48,857 nt of DNA from Sphingosinicella terrae (GTDB lineage: Bacteria > Pseudomonadota > Alphaproteobacteria > Sphingomonadales > Sphingomonadaceae). Under the pieces are notes generated by a model that saw nothing but the letters and a program-made list of their open reading frames with translations, was not told the DNA's origin and did no database searches. Positions 8,147 to 15,985 of the stretch are shown in pieces; position 1 is the stretch's first letter; each line of letters starts with the position of its first letter. The position numbers were made by a program, and so were the translations under genes. The stretch lies in NCBI RefSeq assembly GCF_003347635.1, contig NZ_QDFY01000020.1, forward strand, positions 1 through 48,857, read 5' to 3'.

Positions 8147-8879
8147 TACGGTGACAGTGCACTTTTATTGACACCGCAGCGGAGCCGTGAGAGGCTCCGC
8201 TCATGGCACGCCTTGCTCGCGCCGTCTTCCCCGGGGTCCCGCATCATGTGACCCAGCGCGGCAATGGCCGCGCCCGGACCTTCTTCAGCGACCAAGACTA
8301 CGCTTTCTACCGCGACCTGCTCGCCGAGCATGCCGCCGCCGCCCGTGTCGAGGTCTGGGCCTGGGTGCTGATGCCCAACCACGTCCATCTCATCCTCGTG
8401 CCTCAGGACGAGGATGGACTGCGGCGGGCGCTGGCGCCGGTCCACCGCCGATATGCGGGGCACGTCCATGCTCGGATGAAGCGCACCGGCCATTTCTGGC
8501 AAGGGAGGTTCGGGTGCGTCGCCATGGATGAGGATCATCTGGGCGCGGCCATTCGCTACGTCGCGCTTAATCCGGTGCGCGCGCGCCTGGTCGAGCGGGC
8601 GACGGATTGGCCCTGGTCGAGCATCCATTCCCACCTTCACGGGCGAGACGACGGGCTGACCATGGCTGACGGGGTGCGCTCGCGATGGCCCGATTTCGAG
8701 GCGATGCTCGAGGCGGGGGAGGATGAGGCGCTGTCGCAGCGCCTGCGCCGCGCCGAGACGATCGGGCGTCCGGTCGGGAGCGATGCCTTTCTCGCGCGCC
8801 TGCAGCAGGTCAGCGGCCGCATGCTCGTGCCCGGCAAGCGCGGGCGCAGGCGGAAGGAATTAAGTGCACTGTCACCGTA
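8147..8879 (+). mobile_element. RAYT element bounded by 18-bp inverted repeats
   Basis: The left end TACGGTGACAGTGCACTT (8147-8164) and the right end AAGTGCACTGTCACCGTA (8862-8879) are perfect inverted repeats enclosing one transposase gene. The right repeat contains the last codons of the gene. Further copies of the motif lie at 9009-9025 and 37420-37435. Confidence 0.75.
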
Positions 8880-8880
8880 A
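8203..8880 (+). CDS. REP-associated tyrosine transposase (RAYT)
   Basis: A 225-aa Y1 HUH single-strand transposase of the RAYT group (IS200/IS605 relatives thought to mobilise REP/REPIN repeats). The N-terminus ARLARAVFPGVPHHVTQRG is typical. The metal-binding HxH motif is His60-Val-His62 in VLMPNHVHLILV, and the catalytic Tyr is Tyr119 in IRYVALNPVRARLV, followed by WPWSSIHSHLHGRDDG. All key residues are present, so the enzyme looks intact. Its stop codon lies inside the right terminal inverted repeat, and the protein ends SALSP, encoded by that repeat. It is flanked by two copies of the amidohydrolase 3' tail. Confidence 0.9.
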   Translation: MARLARAVFPGVPHHVTQRGNGRARTFFSDQDYAFYRDLLAEHAAAARVEVWAWVLMPNHVHLILVPQDEDGLRRALAPVHRRYAGHVHARMKRTGHFWQGRFGCVAMDEDHLGAAIRYVALNPVRARLVERATDWPWSSIHSHLHGRDDGLTMADGVRSRWPDFEAMLEAGEDEALSQRLRRAETIGRPVGSDAFLARLQQVSGRMLVPGKRGRRRKELSALSP

Positions 8881-8883
8881 TAC

Positions 8884-9025
8884 TGGTGATTGTGAACGGA
8901 AGGGCGGCTTTATGCGGAGGGGAGCAAGGTGGGGCGGGAGGGGGCTTTGTTGCGGGCGCGGTGAGGCAAAGGTGCGAATGACGGCGGCTTGCCGGGTCGA
9001 ATAGAATACACTGTCACCGTAATTA
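8884..9025 (+). repeat. Gene-tail repeat, copy C, ending in REP motif
   Basis: Starts 5 bp after the right RAYT repeat with CTGGTGATTGTGAACGG, matching the amidohydrolase codons for LVMVNG. It has a one-base frame change near 8910, then 50 bases (8915-8964) identical to the native gene end including the stop. About 45 bp later it ends in CACTGTCACCGTAATTA (9009-9025), the RAYT repeat motif. Confidence 0.75.
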
Positions 9026-9153
9026 GGCGGCGGCCATGTGCCCATGTTCCCGAGCGCGTGCGTCACGCGAAAGCTCTTCTCATCCCCAAACCTGCGGATG
9101 AGCAACGAATGATAGGCCAACGCGGTGGACACTGCCATCTATGGGTTCATGGT

Positions 9154-10239
9154 CTAATCAGCAGCGATCCCCGCCATGGGCCCCTTTACCCGCACATTCT
9201 TCGCCCGCTTCGGAAACCAGAAGCTCCATGTCGCCAGCGTGCCCAGCAGCGTCAGGCTGAGGCCCGAGAAGGTGAGGAGGAGCTTCCACACGACGCCGCC
9301 AACCTTGCCCGCGTGGACAGGGTAATATTTCTCTTCGATCGCCGAGGCGGTGTCGCTCGTGCGGGGATCGTCGACGTCAATCACCTCGGCGGTGGCGGGG
9401 TCGAGGTGGACGTAGGTGCGGCCGTTGGGGGTCCATTCAAAATCCTGGCGCATCCGCAGCACGAGCGGGGCGCCGGGCTCGCGGGGGAGCATCAGGCGGC
9501 GGGGGAGGGCTTCGGGGAAGCGGGCCTGGGCCGCGGCCATGACGGCGCGCCAGTCGGTGCCGGGGCCGACCGGTCCCGTCGCCTGCGGGCGGGCCGGGGG
9601 CGTCGGTGTCTCCGCTGCCCACGGCGCAAGCAGCGTGTCCGACACAGGCGGGAAGACCATGAAGGCGCCGGTGAGGGCGCTCATGATCAGCATCGGCGAG
9701 GCGACGGCGCCGATGTCGCGATGCTGGCGGATGATCGCGCTCCTGGTCATCCGCACCGGCCAGAGGCGGAAGTCGAAGGTGCGGCGGACGCGCCACCAGA
9801 GGATCAGGCCGGTGATGGCGAAGGCTAAAAGGAGGAAAGCGAGGATGCCGGTGACGATCTTCCCGGTCTCGCCGAGGAAGAGATAATGGTGGAGGTCAAA
9901 CAGCCACAGCTCCGGCCGTCCCCAGAGGCTGTCCCAGCGGTCGACGACCTCACCGGCCTGGTCGAGATAGGCGCCGCCGCCATCGGTATAGATCGCCTGA
10001 TGGAGGCCGAAGCCGTGATCGGCGAAGGTGATGCGGCTGAGCGCGGGATCGAGCGCGACGGCCGCCTCGATCGCGGCGCCGGCGGCGGCCGGATCGGCGC
10101 GAAGCGGGTCATTCGCGCCGGGGAGGCCGATCCAAAATTCCTCCCAGACCAGGATGGTGCCGCTGAGGCCGAGCAAGGCCAGCAGGAGGCCGGCGAAGCC
10201 GCCGGTCCAGCGGTGGAGCCAGGCCAGCCAGCGCCGCAT
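9154..10239 (-). CDS. PepSY-associated TM helix protein
   Basis: A 361-aa inner-membrane protein of the PepSY_TM family (PiuB-like). It starts RRWLAWLHRWTGGFAGLLLALLGLSG (TM1), has a second TM segment around FLLLAFAITGLILWWR followed by a conserved RQHRDIGAV stretch, a third near SPMLIMSALTGAFMVF, and a last one (WKLLLTFSGLSLTLLGTLATWSFW) before a basic tail. Two periplasmic PepSY-like regions lie between. Such proteins usually accompany siderophore TonB receptors and are thought to act in reduction or release of ferric siderophores. Its ATG overlaps the stop of the upstream receptor gene (TGATG on the minus strand), implying translational coupling. Confidence 0.88.
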   Translation of the reverse strand: MRRWLAWLHRWTGGFAGLLLALLGLSGTILVWEEFWIGLPGANDPLRADPAAAGAAIEAAVALDPALSRITFADHGFGLHQAIYTDGGGAYLDQAGEVVDRWDSLWGRPELWLFDLHHYLFLGETGKIVTGILAFLLLAFAITGLILWWRVRRTFDFRLWPVRMTRSAIIRQHRDIGAVASPMLIMSALTGAFMVFPPVSDTLLAPWAAETPTPPARPQATGPVGPGTDWRAVMAAAQARFPEALPRRLMLPREPGAPLVLRMRQDFEWTPNGRTYVHLDPATAEVIDVDDPRTSDTASAIEEKYYPVHAGKVGGVVWKLLLTFSGLSLTLLGTLATWSFWFPKRAKNVRVKGPMAGIAAD

Positions 10240-12464
10240 CAGAAAAGATAGTCCCAGCCCAGAGTGAAGGTCCGCCCGCGCCCGGCGAAGAAAGCGAGAT
10301 TGTCGTTCGGCAGCCGGGTGTCGCTATTATAGTCGATATATTGGGCGTCGAGCAGGTTCTGGACGGCGAGGCTGAGGCCGCCGAAGCCGGTATCGTAGCG
10401 GGCGTAGAGATCGACGACCTCGTAGCCGCCGAAATCGTTGCGCGGGTCGCGGATGCGGCCGACGAAGCTGCGCGACAGGTAGAACTGGCCCTGGAGGCGC
10501 AGCGAGAGCGGTCCGCGATCGAAGGTGGCGGCGAGGTTCAGTCGGTCCGGCGAGATGTTGACCCCGTCGAGATCGGTGTCGACGATCCCGTCCTCGGGGC
10601 TGTCGCTGTCATAGCGGCCCTCGAGATCGGCATAGCCGGCGGAGACGCGCAGGCCCTCGATCGGGGTCTGGACGGCGAGGTTGATCTCGAGCCCCTGTAT
10701 CTCGACGCGCAGGCGCTGGACGTCGAAGACGCGGTCGGGATTGAGGATGAGGAGCTGGCCCTTGTCGCTCGACGACCAGAAATAGGAGACGCTGGCGTCG
10801 AGCGGGCCGCGGCGGACCTCGAGCCCGATCTCGCGATTGTTGGAGACGATCGGGCTGATATCGAGGAAATTGTCGATGTCGATTCCGGGGGTGCCGATCG
10901 AGCGGGTGATGCGGCCGACGTCGGGGACGGTGAAGCCCTCGGCATAGCTGGCATAAGCGCGGAGGCCCTCGATCGGCTCGACGATCGCTCCGCCGTTCAG
11001 CAGCACGTCGTCGAATTCCGGACTGCCGCCGGCGACGTCGACGCCGCCATAGCTGCCGAGCGTCGAGAGGGTGGTTGAGGCGATGGTGCGGTAATCGCCG
11101 ATCTCGATCCGGATATTCTCCCAGCGCGCGCCGCCGGCGAGGCGCAGCAGGCCGTCCATCAGCCGCCAGTTGAGCTGGGCGAAGGGGGCGAGGCTGCGGA
11201 AATCCGTGGGCGGCACGTAGACGCGGTCGGTGGCGATCAGCTTCTGCTCGGTGCGGTCGAACAGGGCGTCGAAGCCGAGCGTGGCGGTGAGGTCCTCGAA
11301 GCCCGGAAGGGCGCGCTCGTAGCTGGCGCGCAAGCCGAGCTTGCGCGAGCGGTTCTCGGTCTGGTCGAACAGGGTGCCGACCGGGCCGATGCTCGGGTCC
11401 TGCTGGCTGGGCTGCGGATTGACGTCGGCGCCGAACGTCTCCTGGGTGCGGCTGACGAAGAGCTGGCCGACGAAATTGCCGCCCCACAAATCGGTGTCGG
11501 TGAGCGACAAGGACGCGCTCTCGGCCAGGTTGGTGGGGGGAGTCAGAGGCGGATCGCCGCGGCGCGAGCTGGTCGGAAGGCCGGTCAGGCGGTTGCCGGC
11601 GACGGGGACGTAGCGGTGGCGGCCCTCGAGCTCGAAGCGCGAGAGGATGAGGTCGAGCCGGGCGCTGGACGAGAGCGCGTAACCGAAGCGGCCGAACAGG
11701 GAGACCGAGTCCGAATCCATCGTCTCGCCCTGGGTGAGGTTGATGCCGACCGGGCGGCCCTCGCCGTCATAATAAAGGCCGCGCGCCTCGTAGGCGGCGC
11801 CGGCGGAGGCGTCGAAGCGGCCGGCGCGATATTGGAGCAGGGCCGCCGCCTTGGCGCCGAAGCCGTCGTCGGCGAAGCCGTCGGCAGCGCTGCCCTGGAC
11901 GAGCACGCGCCCCGAAAGCCCTTCGCGGCGGGGCGCGCCGACGGTGACCTGGTTGACGATGCCGCCGGTGCCGCCGATCCCCTGCAGCGCGTTGGAGCCG
12001 TAGATGAGCTCGACCCGGTCGACGAAGAAGCCGTCGATGGTGAAGCCGTCGCGGCTGCCGTCGCGCAAGGGCGTCGATTGCGGAATGCCGTTGATCGCGT
12101 AGAGCGGCGAGCGGCCGCGCAGCGTCTCGCCGGCGCCGGAGAGTTTCTGCCGGGTGGGCGAAAAGGAAGGCGTGAGGTTGGCGACGGCGTCGGTCACCGA
12201 TCCGGCGATCGCGACCTGCTGGTTGAGCGTCTCATTGTCGATGATGTCGACGGTGAGCGGCAAGGCCGAGGGGGGCAGGGCCGTGCGGGCGGCGGTGACG
12301 ACGATCGGGTCGGCATCGTCTTCCGCTGAATCGGCCTCGGTCGGGTCCTCAGTCTCGATCTCCGACCCGATGGTGTCGGTCGCCGGCGGCTCGGTCTGGG
12401 CCGAAGCCGGCGCCGCGGCCAGCAACGCGGCCGCCGACAAGCTGCTGAGCAAGGTGAAACGCAT
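10239..12464 (-). CDS. TonB-dependent receptor, probable iron/siderophore uptake
   Basis: A 741-aa outer-membrane transporter. It has a signal peptide (SAAALLAAAPASAQ, cut near residue 22), an acidic linker, a TonB-box-like DPIVVTAAR (about 51-59), a plug domain (TVDIIDNETLNQQ to FVDRVELIYGSNALQG), and a C-terminal 22-strand barrel ending in TFTLGWDYLF with the terminal Phe. The plug region contains GAGETLRGRSPLYAINGIPQ, typical of the family. Ferric siderophore uptake is inferred from the coupled PepSY gene and a Fur-box-like site 51-66 bp upstream of the ATG; the exact ligand cannot be read. Confidence 0.9.
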   Translation of the reverse strand: MRFTLLSSLSAAALLAAAPASAQTEPPATDTIGSEIETEDPTEADSAEDDADPIVVTAARTALPPSALPLTVDIIDNETLNQQVAIAGSVTDAVANLTPSFSPTRQKLSGAGETLRGRSPLYAINGIPQSTPLRDGSRDGFTIDGFFVDRVELIYGSNALQGIGGTGGIVNQVTVGAPRREGLSGRVLVQGSAADGFADDGFGAKAAALLQYRAGRFDASAGAAYEARGLYYDGEGRPVGINLTQGETMDSDSVSLFGRFGYALSSSARLDLILSRFELEGRHRYVPVAGNRLTGLPTSSRRGDPPLTPPTNLAESASLSLTDTDLWGGNFVGQLFVSRTQETFGADVNPQPSQQDPSIGPVGTLFDQTENRSRKLGLRASYERALPGFEDLTATLGFDALFDRTEQKLIATDRVYVPPTDFRSLAPFAQLNWRLMDGLLRLAGGARWENIRIEIGDYRTIASTTLSTLGSYGGVDVAGGSPEFDDVLLNGGAIVEPIEGLRAYASYAEGFTVPDVGRITRSIGTPGIDIDNFLDISPIVSNNREIGLEVRRGPLDASVSYFWSSSDKGQLLILNPDRVFDVQRLRVEIQGLEINLAVQTPIEGLRVSAGYADLEGRYDSDSPEDGIVDTDLDGVNISPDRLNLAATFDRGPLSLRLQGQFYLSRSFVGRIRDPRNDFGGYEVVDLYARYDTGFGGLSLAVQNLLDAQYIDYNSDTRLPNDNLAFFAGRGRTFTLGWDYLF

Positions 12465-12514
12465 GACATCCCCCGTCCGAAAAGCGCGCGTCGGGTAGCC
12501 AGCGAAACGGATTG

Positions 12515-12530
12515 TTGCAAGTGATTATCA
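12515..12530 (-). promoter_or_regulatory. Candidate Fur box upstream of TonB receptor
   Basis: TTGCAAGTGATTATCA (12515-12530, plus strand) resembles the alphaproteobacterial Fur operator pattern (TTGCAAATGATAA-type half followed by an A/T-rich half) and contains TGATTATCA. It lies 51-66 bp upstream of the receptor ATG, as expected for iron-repressed transcription. Assigned by eye only. Confidence 0.45.
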
Positions 12531-12614
12531 GTAGCGTACACGGAAGCGACGATTGGCAACCGCCGTGGCCACCGCCTCGAAGCGGCCGAAGCCGGCTTCG
12601 GCCGACGCTGATAT

Positions 12615-13940
12615 TCAGCCGCCTTCGGGCGCGGGGGCGAGGAGCGCGCGGCGCGCGCGATCATAGGCTTCCTCGACGTCCTGCCGGTCCTCGCCTTCCC
12701 CGATCTCGCGGCGGGCGGCCGACCGGGCGAGCTCGGCCTGGCGCCTCAAGGCCGCTCTCTGCTCTTCCGTCCGCATATGCTCGGCCAGGGCCTCGATCGC
12801 CTTCAGCAGGTGGATGAGGATAGAGGGCATTGAGGAGCCCGCCTGCCGGATCTGGTTGAACGCCGCGTCGACCGCGCCGGCATAGGTGGTGACGTGCCTG
12901 ATCACCCGCAGATCGCCGTCCGCGCCGGCGAGCGCCGGGGGCGGCAGCGTCCGGCCGGCGAGCCTGGCCAATCCGCCCCGCAGGCGATCGATGACGGCCA
13001 TCGCCGTGAACGGGTCGTTGATGCCGGGGGAGAGCGCGCGGACAGCCACCTCCACGAGGTGGCGCACGGCGAATTCGAGGTCCTGCGTGGGCGTGCGGCC
13101 GTCCCCGCTGACGATGAACCGGCCGATCTCCCTGCGCGCCGCCTCGACATCCGCCGGAGCCGGCATCACCGAGACCTTGTGGTCGCCTTCGACGACGAAC
13201 TCGCCCGGACGGAAATCGAGCCGCACCACGGATCCGTTCTTCTCGGCCCAATCGACGATCTTCGCAAACTCGACCGACTGGACATAGCCTTCGCGGGGAA
13301 GCCGGATCTTCGCCGCGCAGCGGTCGAAATCCGGCGGCAGCTCGCCCGGCGGCGCGTCCGCGGCGCCCAGCGGAGGGAGATCGCTTATGGCCGAATTGAG
13401 CTCGTGGCGAACCCGCCGGACCACCTCGTCGGCGGCGATCAGGCTCGCCACGCCCTGGATGAAGGCGAGCAGAGCGAGGACCGAGAGGAGCGCCAGCAGG
13501 CTTCCCAAAGCGACCGCGACCTCCGGCACCGCCGCCGCCGGCGCGGCGCCGCGCAGCGCCCGCAGCACCAGCAGCAGATAGACGATCGTCATGACGAAGA
13601 CGCCGAGCACGAACTGCGTTCGCCGATCCAACCGGAAGATCCTGATCAGCCTGGGTCCGAAGGAATTCGCCGCCAGCGAAAGCGCCACCACCGTCACCGA
13701 GAAGGCGATGCCGGCCATGGCGATCACCGCGGCGAGCAAGGTCGAGATCAGATTGCGGGCGTCCTCGCCGCTGCCGCTGGCGATCCACTTTGCCCAGCTC
13801 TTGCCCGATCCGAGGGAGAAATCGAGGGCCGCCACGGCCAAGCCGATGCCGATCAGGAACATCAGCGCCGGCACGAGCCACAAGCTCGTCCTCACCGCAT
13901 CCGCGCTGACGCGGAGCCAGTTCATGATTGCGGCGCCCAT
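12615..13940 (-). CDS. DUF2254 family membrane protein
   Basis: A 441-aa inner-membrane protein of the DUF2254 family. Four hydrophobic segments are seen in the N-terminal half: SLWLVPALMFLIGIGLAVAAL, LISTLLAAVIAMAGIAFSVT, FVLGVFVMTIVYLLLVLRAL and LLALLSVLALLAFIQGVASLI. A long soluble C-terminal part carries the family segments YVQSVEF, PGEFVVEG and ALSPGINDPFTAMAVIDRL. Its function is not established. The start could be ATG 13940 or ATG 13925 (MNWLRVSADAVRTS); the former was kept. The open frame extends further upstream, but that part overlaps the divergent regulator's promoter region and looks non-coding. It ends in an Ala/Arg-rich coiled tail. Confidence 0.85.
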   Translation of the reverse strand: MGAAIMNWLRVSADAVRTSLWLVPALMFLIGIGLAVAALDFSLGSGKSWAKWIASGSGEDARNLISTLLAAVIAMAGIAFSVTVVALSLAANSFGPRLIRIFRLDRRTQFVLGVFVMTIVYLLLVLRALRGAAPAAAVPEVAVALGSLLALLSVLALLAFIQGVASLIAADEVVRRVRHELNSAISDLPPLGAADAPPGELPPDFDRCAAKIRLPREGYVQSVEFAKIVDWAEKNGSVVRLDFRPGEFVVEGDHKVSVMPAPADVEAARREIGRFIVSGDGRTPTQDLEFAVRHLVEVAVRALSPGINDPFTAMAVIDRLRGGLARLAGRTLPPPALAGADGDLRVIRHVTTYAGAVDAAFNQIRQAGSSMPSILIHLLKAIEALAEHMRTEEQRAALRRQAELARSAARREIGEGEDRQDVEEAYDRARRALLAPAPEGG

Positions 13941-14127
13941 GACCGTCGAACGGCTCAGCCGCCGCAAGGTTCTACCCCGCCTTCGGAGGAAGCGACAAGC
14001 CGGTCGGTCCGGCTCGGCCGTTCCGGCAGGACGCCCGCCATTCGGCCGCAAGGCATCGCCATTGCCGGGATGGCGCCGCGCGCCGCCGCCAACTACCAAG
14101 GCCCCGTTCGAAGGAGAGTGGATCGGA

Positions 14128-14814
14128 ATGATCAGGCGAAAGGCCGGGTCCGCGTCGGAAGGGTCGGTACAGGGCACGATCGGCGCGCACCTGCGGGCGC
14201 TGCGCAAGCAGCGGCGGATGACGCTCGAGCAGCTTTCCGAGGCGACCGGCATCTCGGTCTCGTCGCTGTCGCGCATCGAGAACACGCAGCTCGGCCTGAC
14301 GATCGAGAAGGTCGAGACGCTGGCGAGGGCGCTGGGGGTGACGGCCGAGGCGTTCGTCTCGCGCGCCCCCCCCGGCGGCGCGGCCGCCGCGAGCGCCCCG
14401 GCGGCCCTGCGCTTCACGGTCGACCGGGCGAGCGAGCGGCAGGCCGCCCGCTATCGCGAGCTCAGCATCGAATATCTGTTCGAGCGTTGCGCCGCGCGCT
14501 CGCTCGATTGCATGCACCTCATCGTCCAGGCCGTCAGCATCTGGGAATCGGAGTTCGTCCGCCATCCGGGCGAGAAGATCATCTACGTGATCGCCGGCGC
14601 CGCCCTGGTCTATTGCGAGAAGCGGCCGCCGCTCGTCCTCGAGACCGGCGACTCGCTCTACATGGATGCGCCCGCCTGGCACACAGTGGTGGGCGTCAAC
14701 GGACAGCCGGCGGAAATCCTCGTCACCGTCCTGCCCGGCCCGGATTCGCGCGGCCGCCCGTTCGAGACGCAGACCTTCACCCCGGAAAGCTGGGCCGCGC
14801 TCCAGGCGACGTAA
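14128..14814 (+). CDS. XRE-family regulator with cupin sensor domain
   Basis: A 228-aa transcription factor. An HTH_XRE domain occupies about residues 14-75 (IGAHLRALRKQRRMTLEQLS, then GISVSSLSRIENTQLGLTIE and KVETLARALGV). A C-terminal cupin follows, about 125-210, with HPGEKIIYVIAGAALVYCEKRP, LETGDSLYMDAPAWHTVVGVNG and AEILVTVLPG. This architecture is typical of repressors or activators of amino-acid and small-molecule catabolism. The ATG at 14128 has an AAGGAG at 14111-14116. It is followed after 90 bp, containing two matching dyads, by the dipeptide epimerase and a TonB receptor, so it probably controls them. Confidence 0.88.
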   Translation: MIRRKAGSASEGSVQGTIGAHLRALRKQRRMTLEQLSEATGISVSSLSRIENTQLGLTIEKVETLARALGVTAEAFVSRAPPGGAAAASAPAALRFTVDRASERQAARYRELSIEYLFERCAARSLDCMHLIVQAVSIWESEFVRHPGEKIIYVIAGAALVYCEKRPPLVLETGDSLYMDAPAWHTVVGVNGQPAEILVTVLPGPDSRGRPFETQTFTPESWAALQAT

Positions 14815-14841
14815 GGCGACGGCGCCGTTCGCCGCGACCTT

Positions 14842-14885
14842 TTGCTTGAAACGCAAAGCCATCCGGTTTATTGCACAATCTGCAA
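14842..14885 (+). promoter_or_regulatory. Twin TTGC-N7-GCAA dyads, candidate operator and promoter
   Basis: Two inverted repeats with the same architecture lie between the regulator and the epimerase: TTGC-N7-GCAA at 14842-14856 and again at 14871-14885, 29 bp apart. A -35-like TTGAAA (14846-14851) overlaps the first dyad and a -10-like TTATTG (14868-14873) enters the second. This is a plausible tandem operator for the XRE-cupin protein encoded just upstream. Confidence 0.55.
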
Positions 14886-14904
14886 AACAGGGGCGGGTGC
14901 AAGC

Positions 14905-15885
14905 GTGAGGCTGACGGTCCGGAAGACGTATGTCGAAGCCAAGGCGCCGGTCCGCGTCGCCTTCGGCACGATCGCCGGGCTGGAGACGGTCGAGGTCCGC
15001 GCCGAGCAGGACGGCCAGGTGGGCCGGGGGGAAGCCTGCCCGATGTCGATCTACGGCCAGAGCGCCGAGGCCAGCGTGCGCGAGATCGCGGCGATCGCCC
15101 CGGCGATCGAGGGCGGCGAGGTCGACCGCGCCGGGCTGCAGCGGGCGATGCCGCCGGGCGCGGCGCGCAACGCGATCGATTGCGCGCTGTGGGACCTGGA
15201 GGCGAAGCTCGGCGGACGATCGGCCTGGGCGCTGGCCGGGCTCGAGGCGCCGCCGTCGATCCCGTCGGACGTGACCATCGGCATCCTGCCGCCGGACGAG
15301 ACGGCGCGCGCGGCCGCGGCGATCGCGGATGCGGCGATGGTCAAGCTCAAGCTCGGCAGCGACCACGACCTCGACTGCGTCCGGGCGGTGCGATCGGTGC
15401 TGCCTTCGGTGCCATTGTTCGTCGACGTCAATGCGGGATGGACGCTGGAGCGGCTGAACCGGGCCGCGCCGGCGCTCGCCGAGGCGGGCGTGTTCATGAT
15501 CGAGCAGCCGCTGCCGCCGGAAGAGGACGACCGGCTCGGCGGCTATGAGGGCGCCGTCCCGCTCTGCGCGGACGAATCCTGCCACACGCGCGCCGATCTC
15601 GACCGGCTCGCCGGCCTTTACGCCTTCATCAACATCAAGCTCGACAAGACGGGCGGCCTCACCGAGGCGCTGGCCCTGGCCGAGGCCGCGAAGGCGCGCG
15701 GCTTCCGCCTTATGGCCGGCTGCATGCTGGGCACGGGCGTCGCGATGGCGCCGGCCTATATGGTCGCCTCGCTTTGCGAAATCGTCGACCTCGACGCGCC
15801 TTTGGTGGTCAGGGACCCGGCCGACGCCGCGCTGCGGCACGACGGGCGCGCCCTCCACCTGTTCGGACCGGAGCTGTGGGGATGA
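14905..15885 (+). CDS. Dipeptide epimerase (L-Ala-D/L-Glu epimerase family)
   Basis: A 326-aa enolase-superfamily enzyme of the muconate-lactonizing/dipeptide-epimerase subgroup. Barrel motifs are visible in order: KLKLG with the base Lys147-x-Lys149, metal ligands Asp174 (FVDVNAGW), Glu200 (MIEQPL) and Asp223 (CADES), and the second catalytic Lys within NIKLDKTGG (243-251). These enzymes epimerise L-Ala-D/L-Glu or related dipeptides from peptidoglycan turnover; substrate range varies and cannot be fixed here. The GTG at 14905 with a GGGGCGGG just upstream was preferred over a TTG at 14842, which would overlap the operator dyads. It is followed after 100 bp by a TonB receptor. Confidence 0.85.
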   Translation: MRLTVRKTYVEAKAPVRVAFGTIAGLETVEVRAEQDGQVGRGEACPMSIYGQSAEASVREIAAIAPAIEGGEVDRAGLQRAMPPGAARNAIDCALWDLEAKLGGRSAWALAGLEAPPSIPSDVTIGILPPDETARAAAAIADAAMVKLKLGSDHDLDCVRAVRSVLPSVPLFVDVNAGWTLERLNRAAPALAEAGVFMIEQPLPPEEDDRLGGYEGAVPLCADESCHTRADLDRLAGLYAFINIKLDKTGGLTEALALAEAAKARGFRLMAGCMLGTGVAMAPAYMVASLCEIVDLDAPLVVRDPADAALRHDGRALHLFGPELWG

Positions 15886-15985
15886 TCCCGATGCTCCCGC
15901 GGCCGCGGGCGCCGCGCGGGCCGGGGGCGGCCGCCGGCGGGACAGGTCTTCGACGAATGGACAAGAGCAGAAGAGGAGCGGGGAG

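Noticed and set aside
7264-9025. CRISPR or tandem array explanation for the repeated tails
   Set aside because: Only three copies with very different spacing (about 0.8 kb) and coding content; not an array.
8872-9138. Minus-strand 88-aa frame after the RAYT
   Set aside because: It is the antisense of tail copy C and the REP motif; the repeated sequence explains the open frame.
13941-14417. N-terminal extension of the DUF2254 protein
   Set aside because: It overlaps the divergent regulator gene antisense and has no family similarity; the membrane protein begins at 13940 or 13925.
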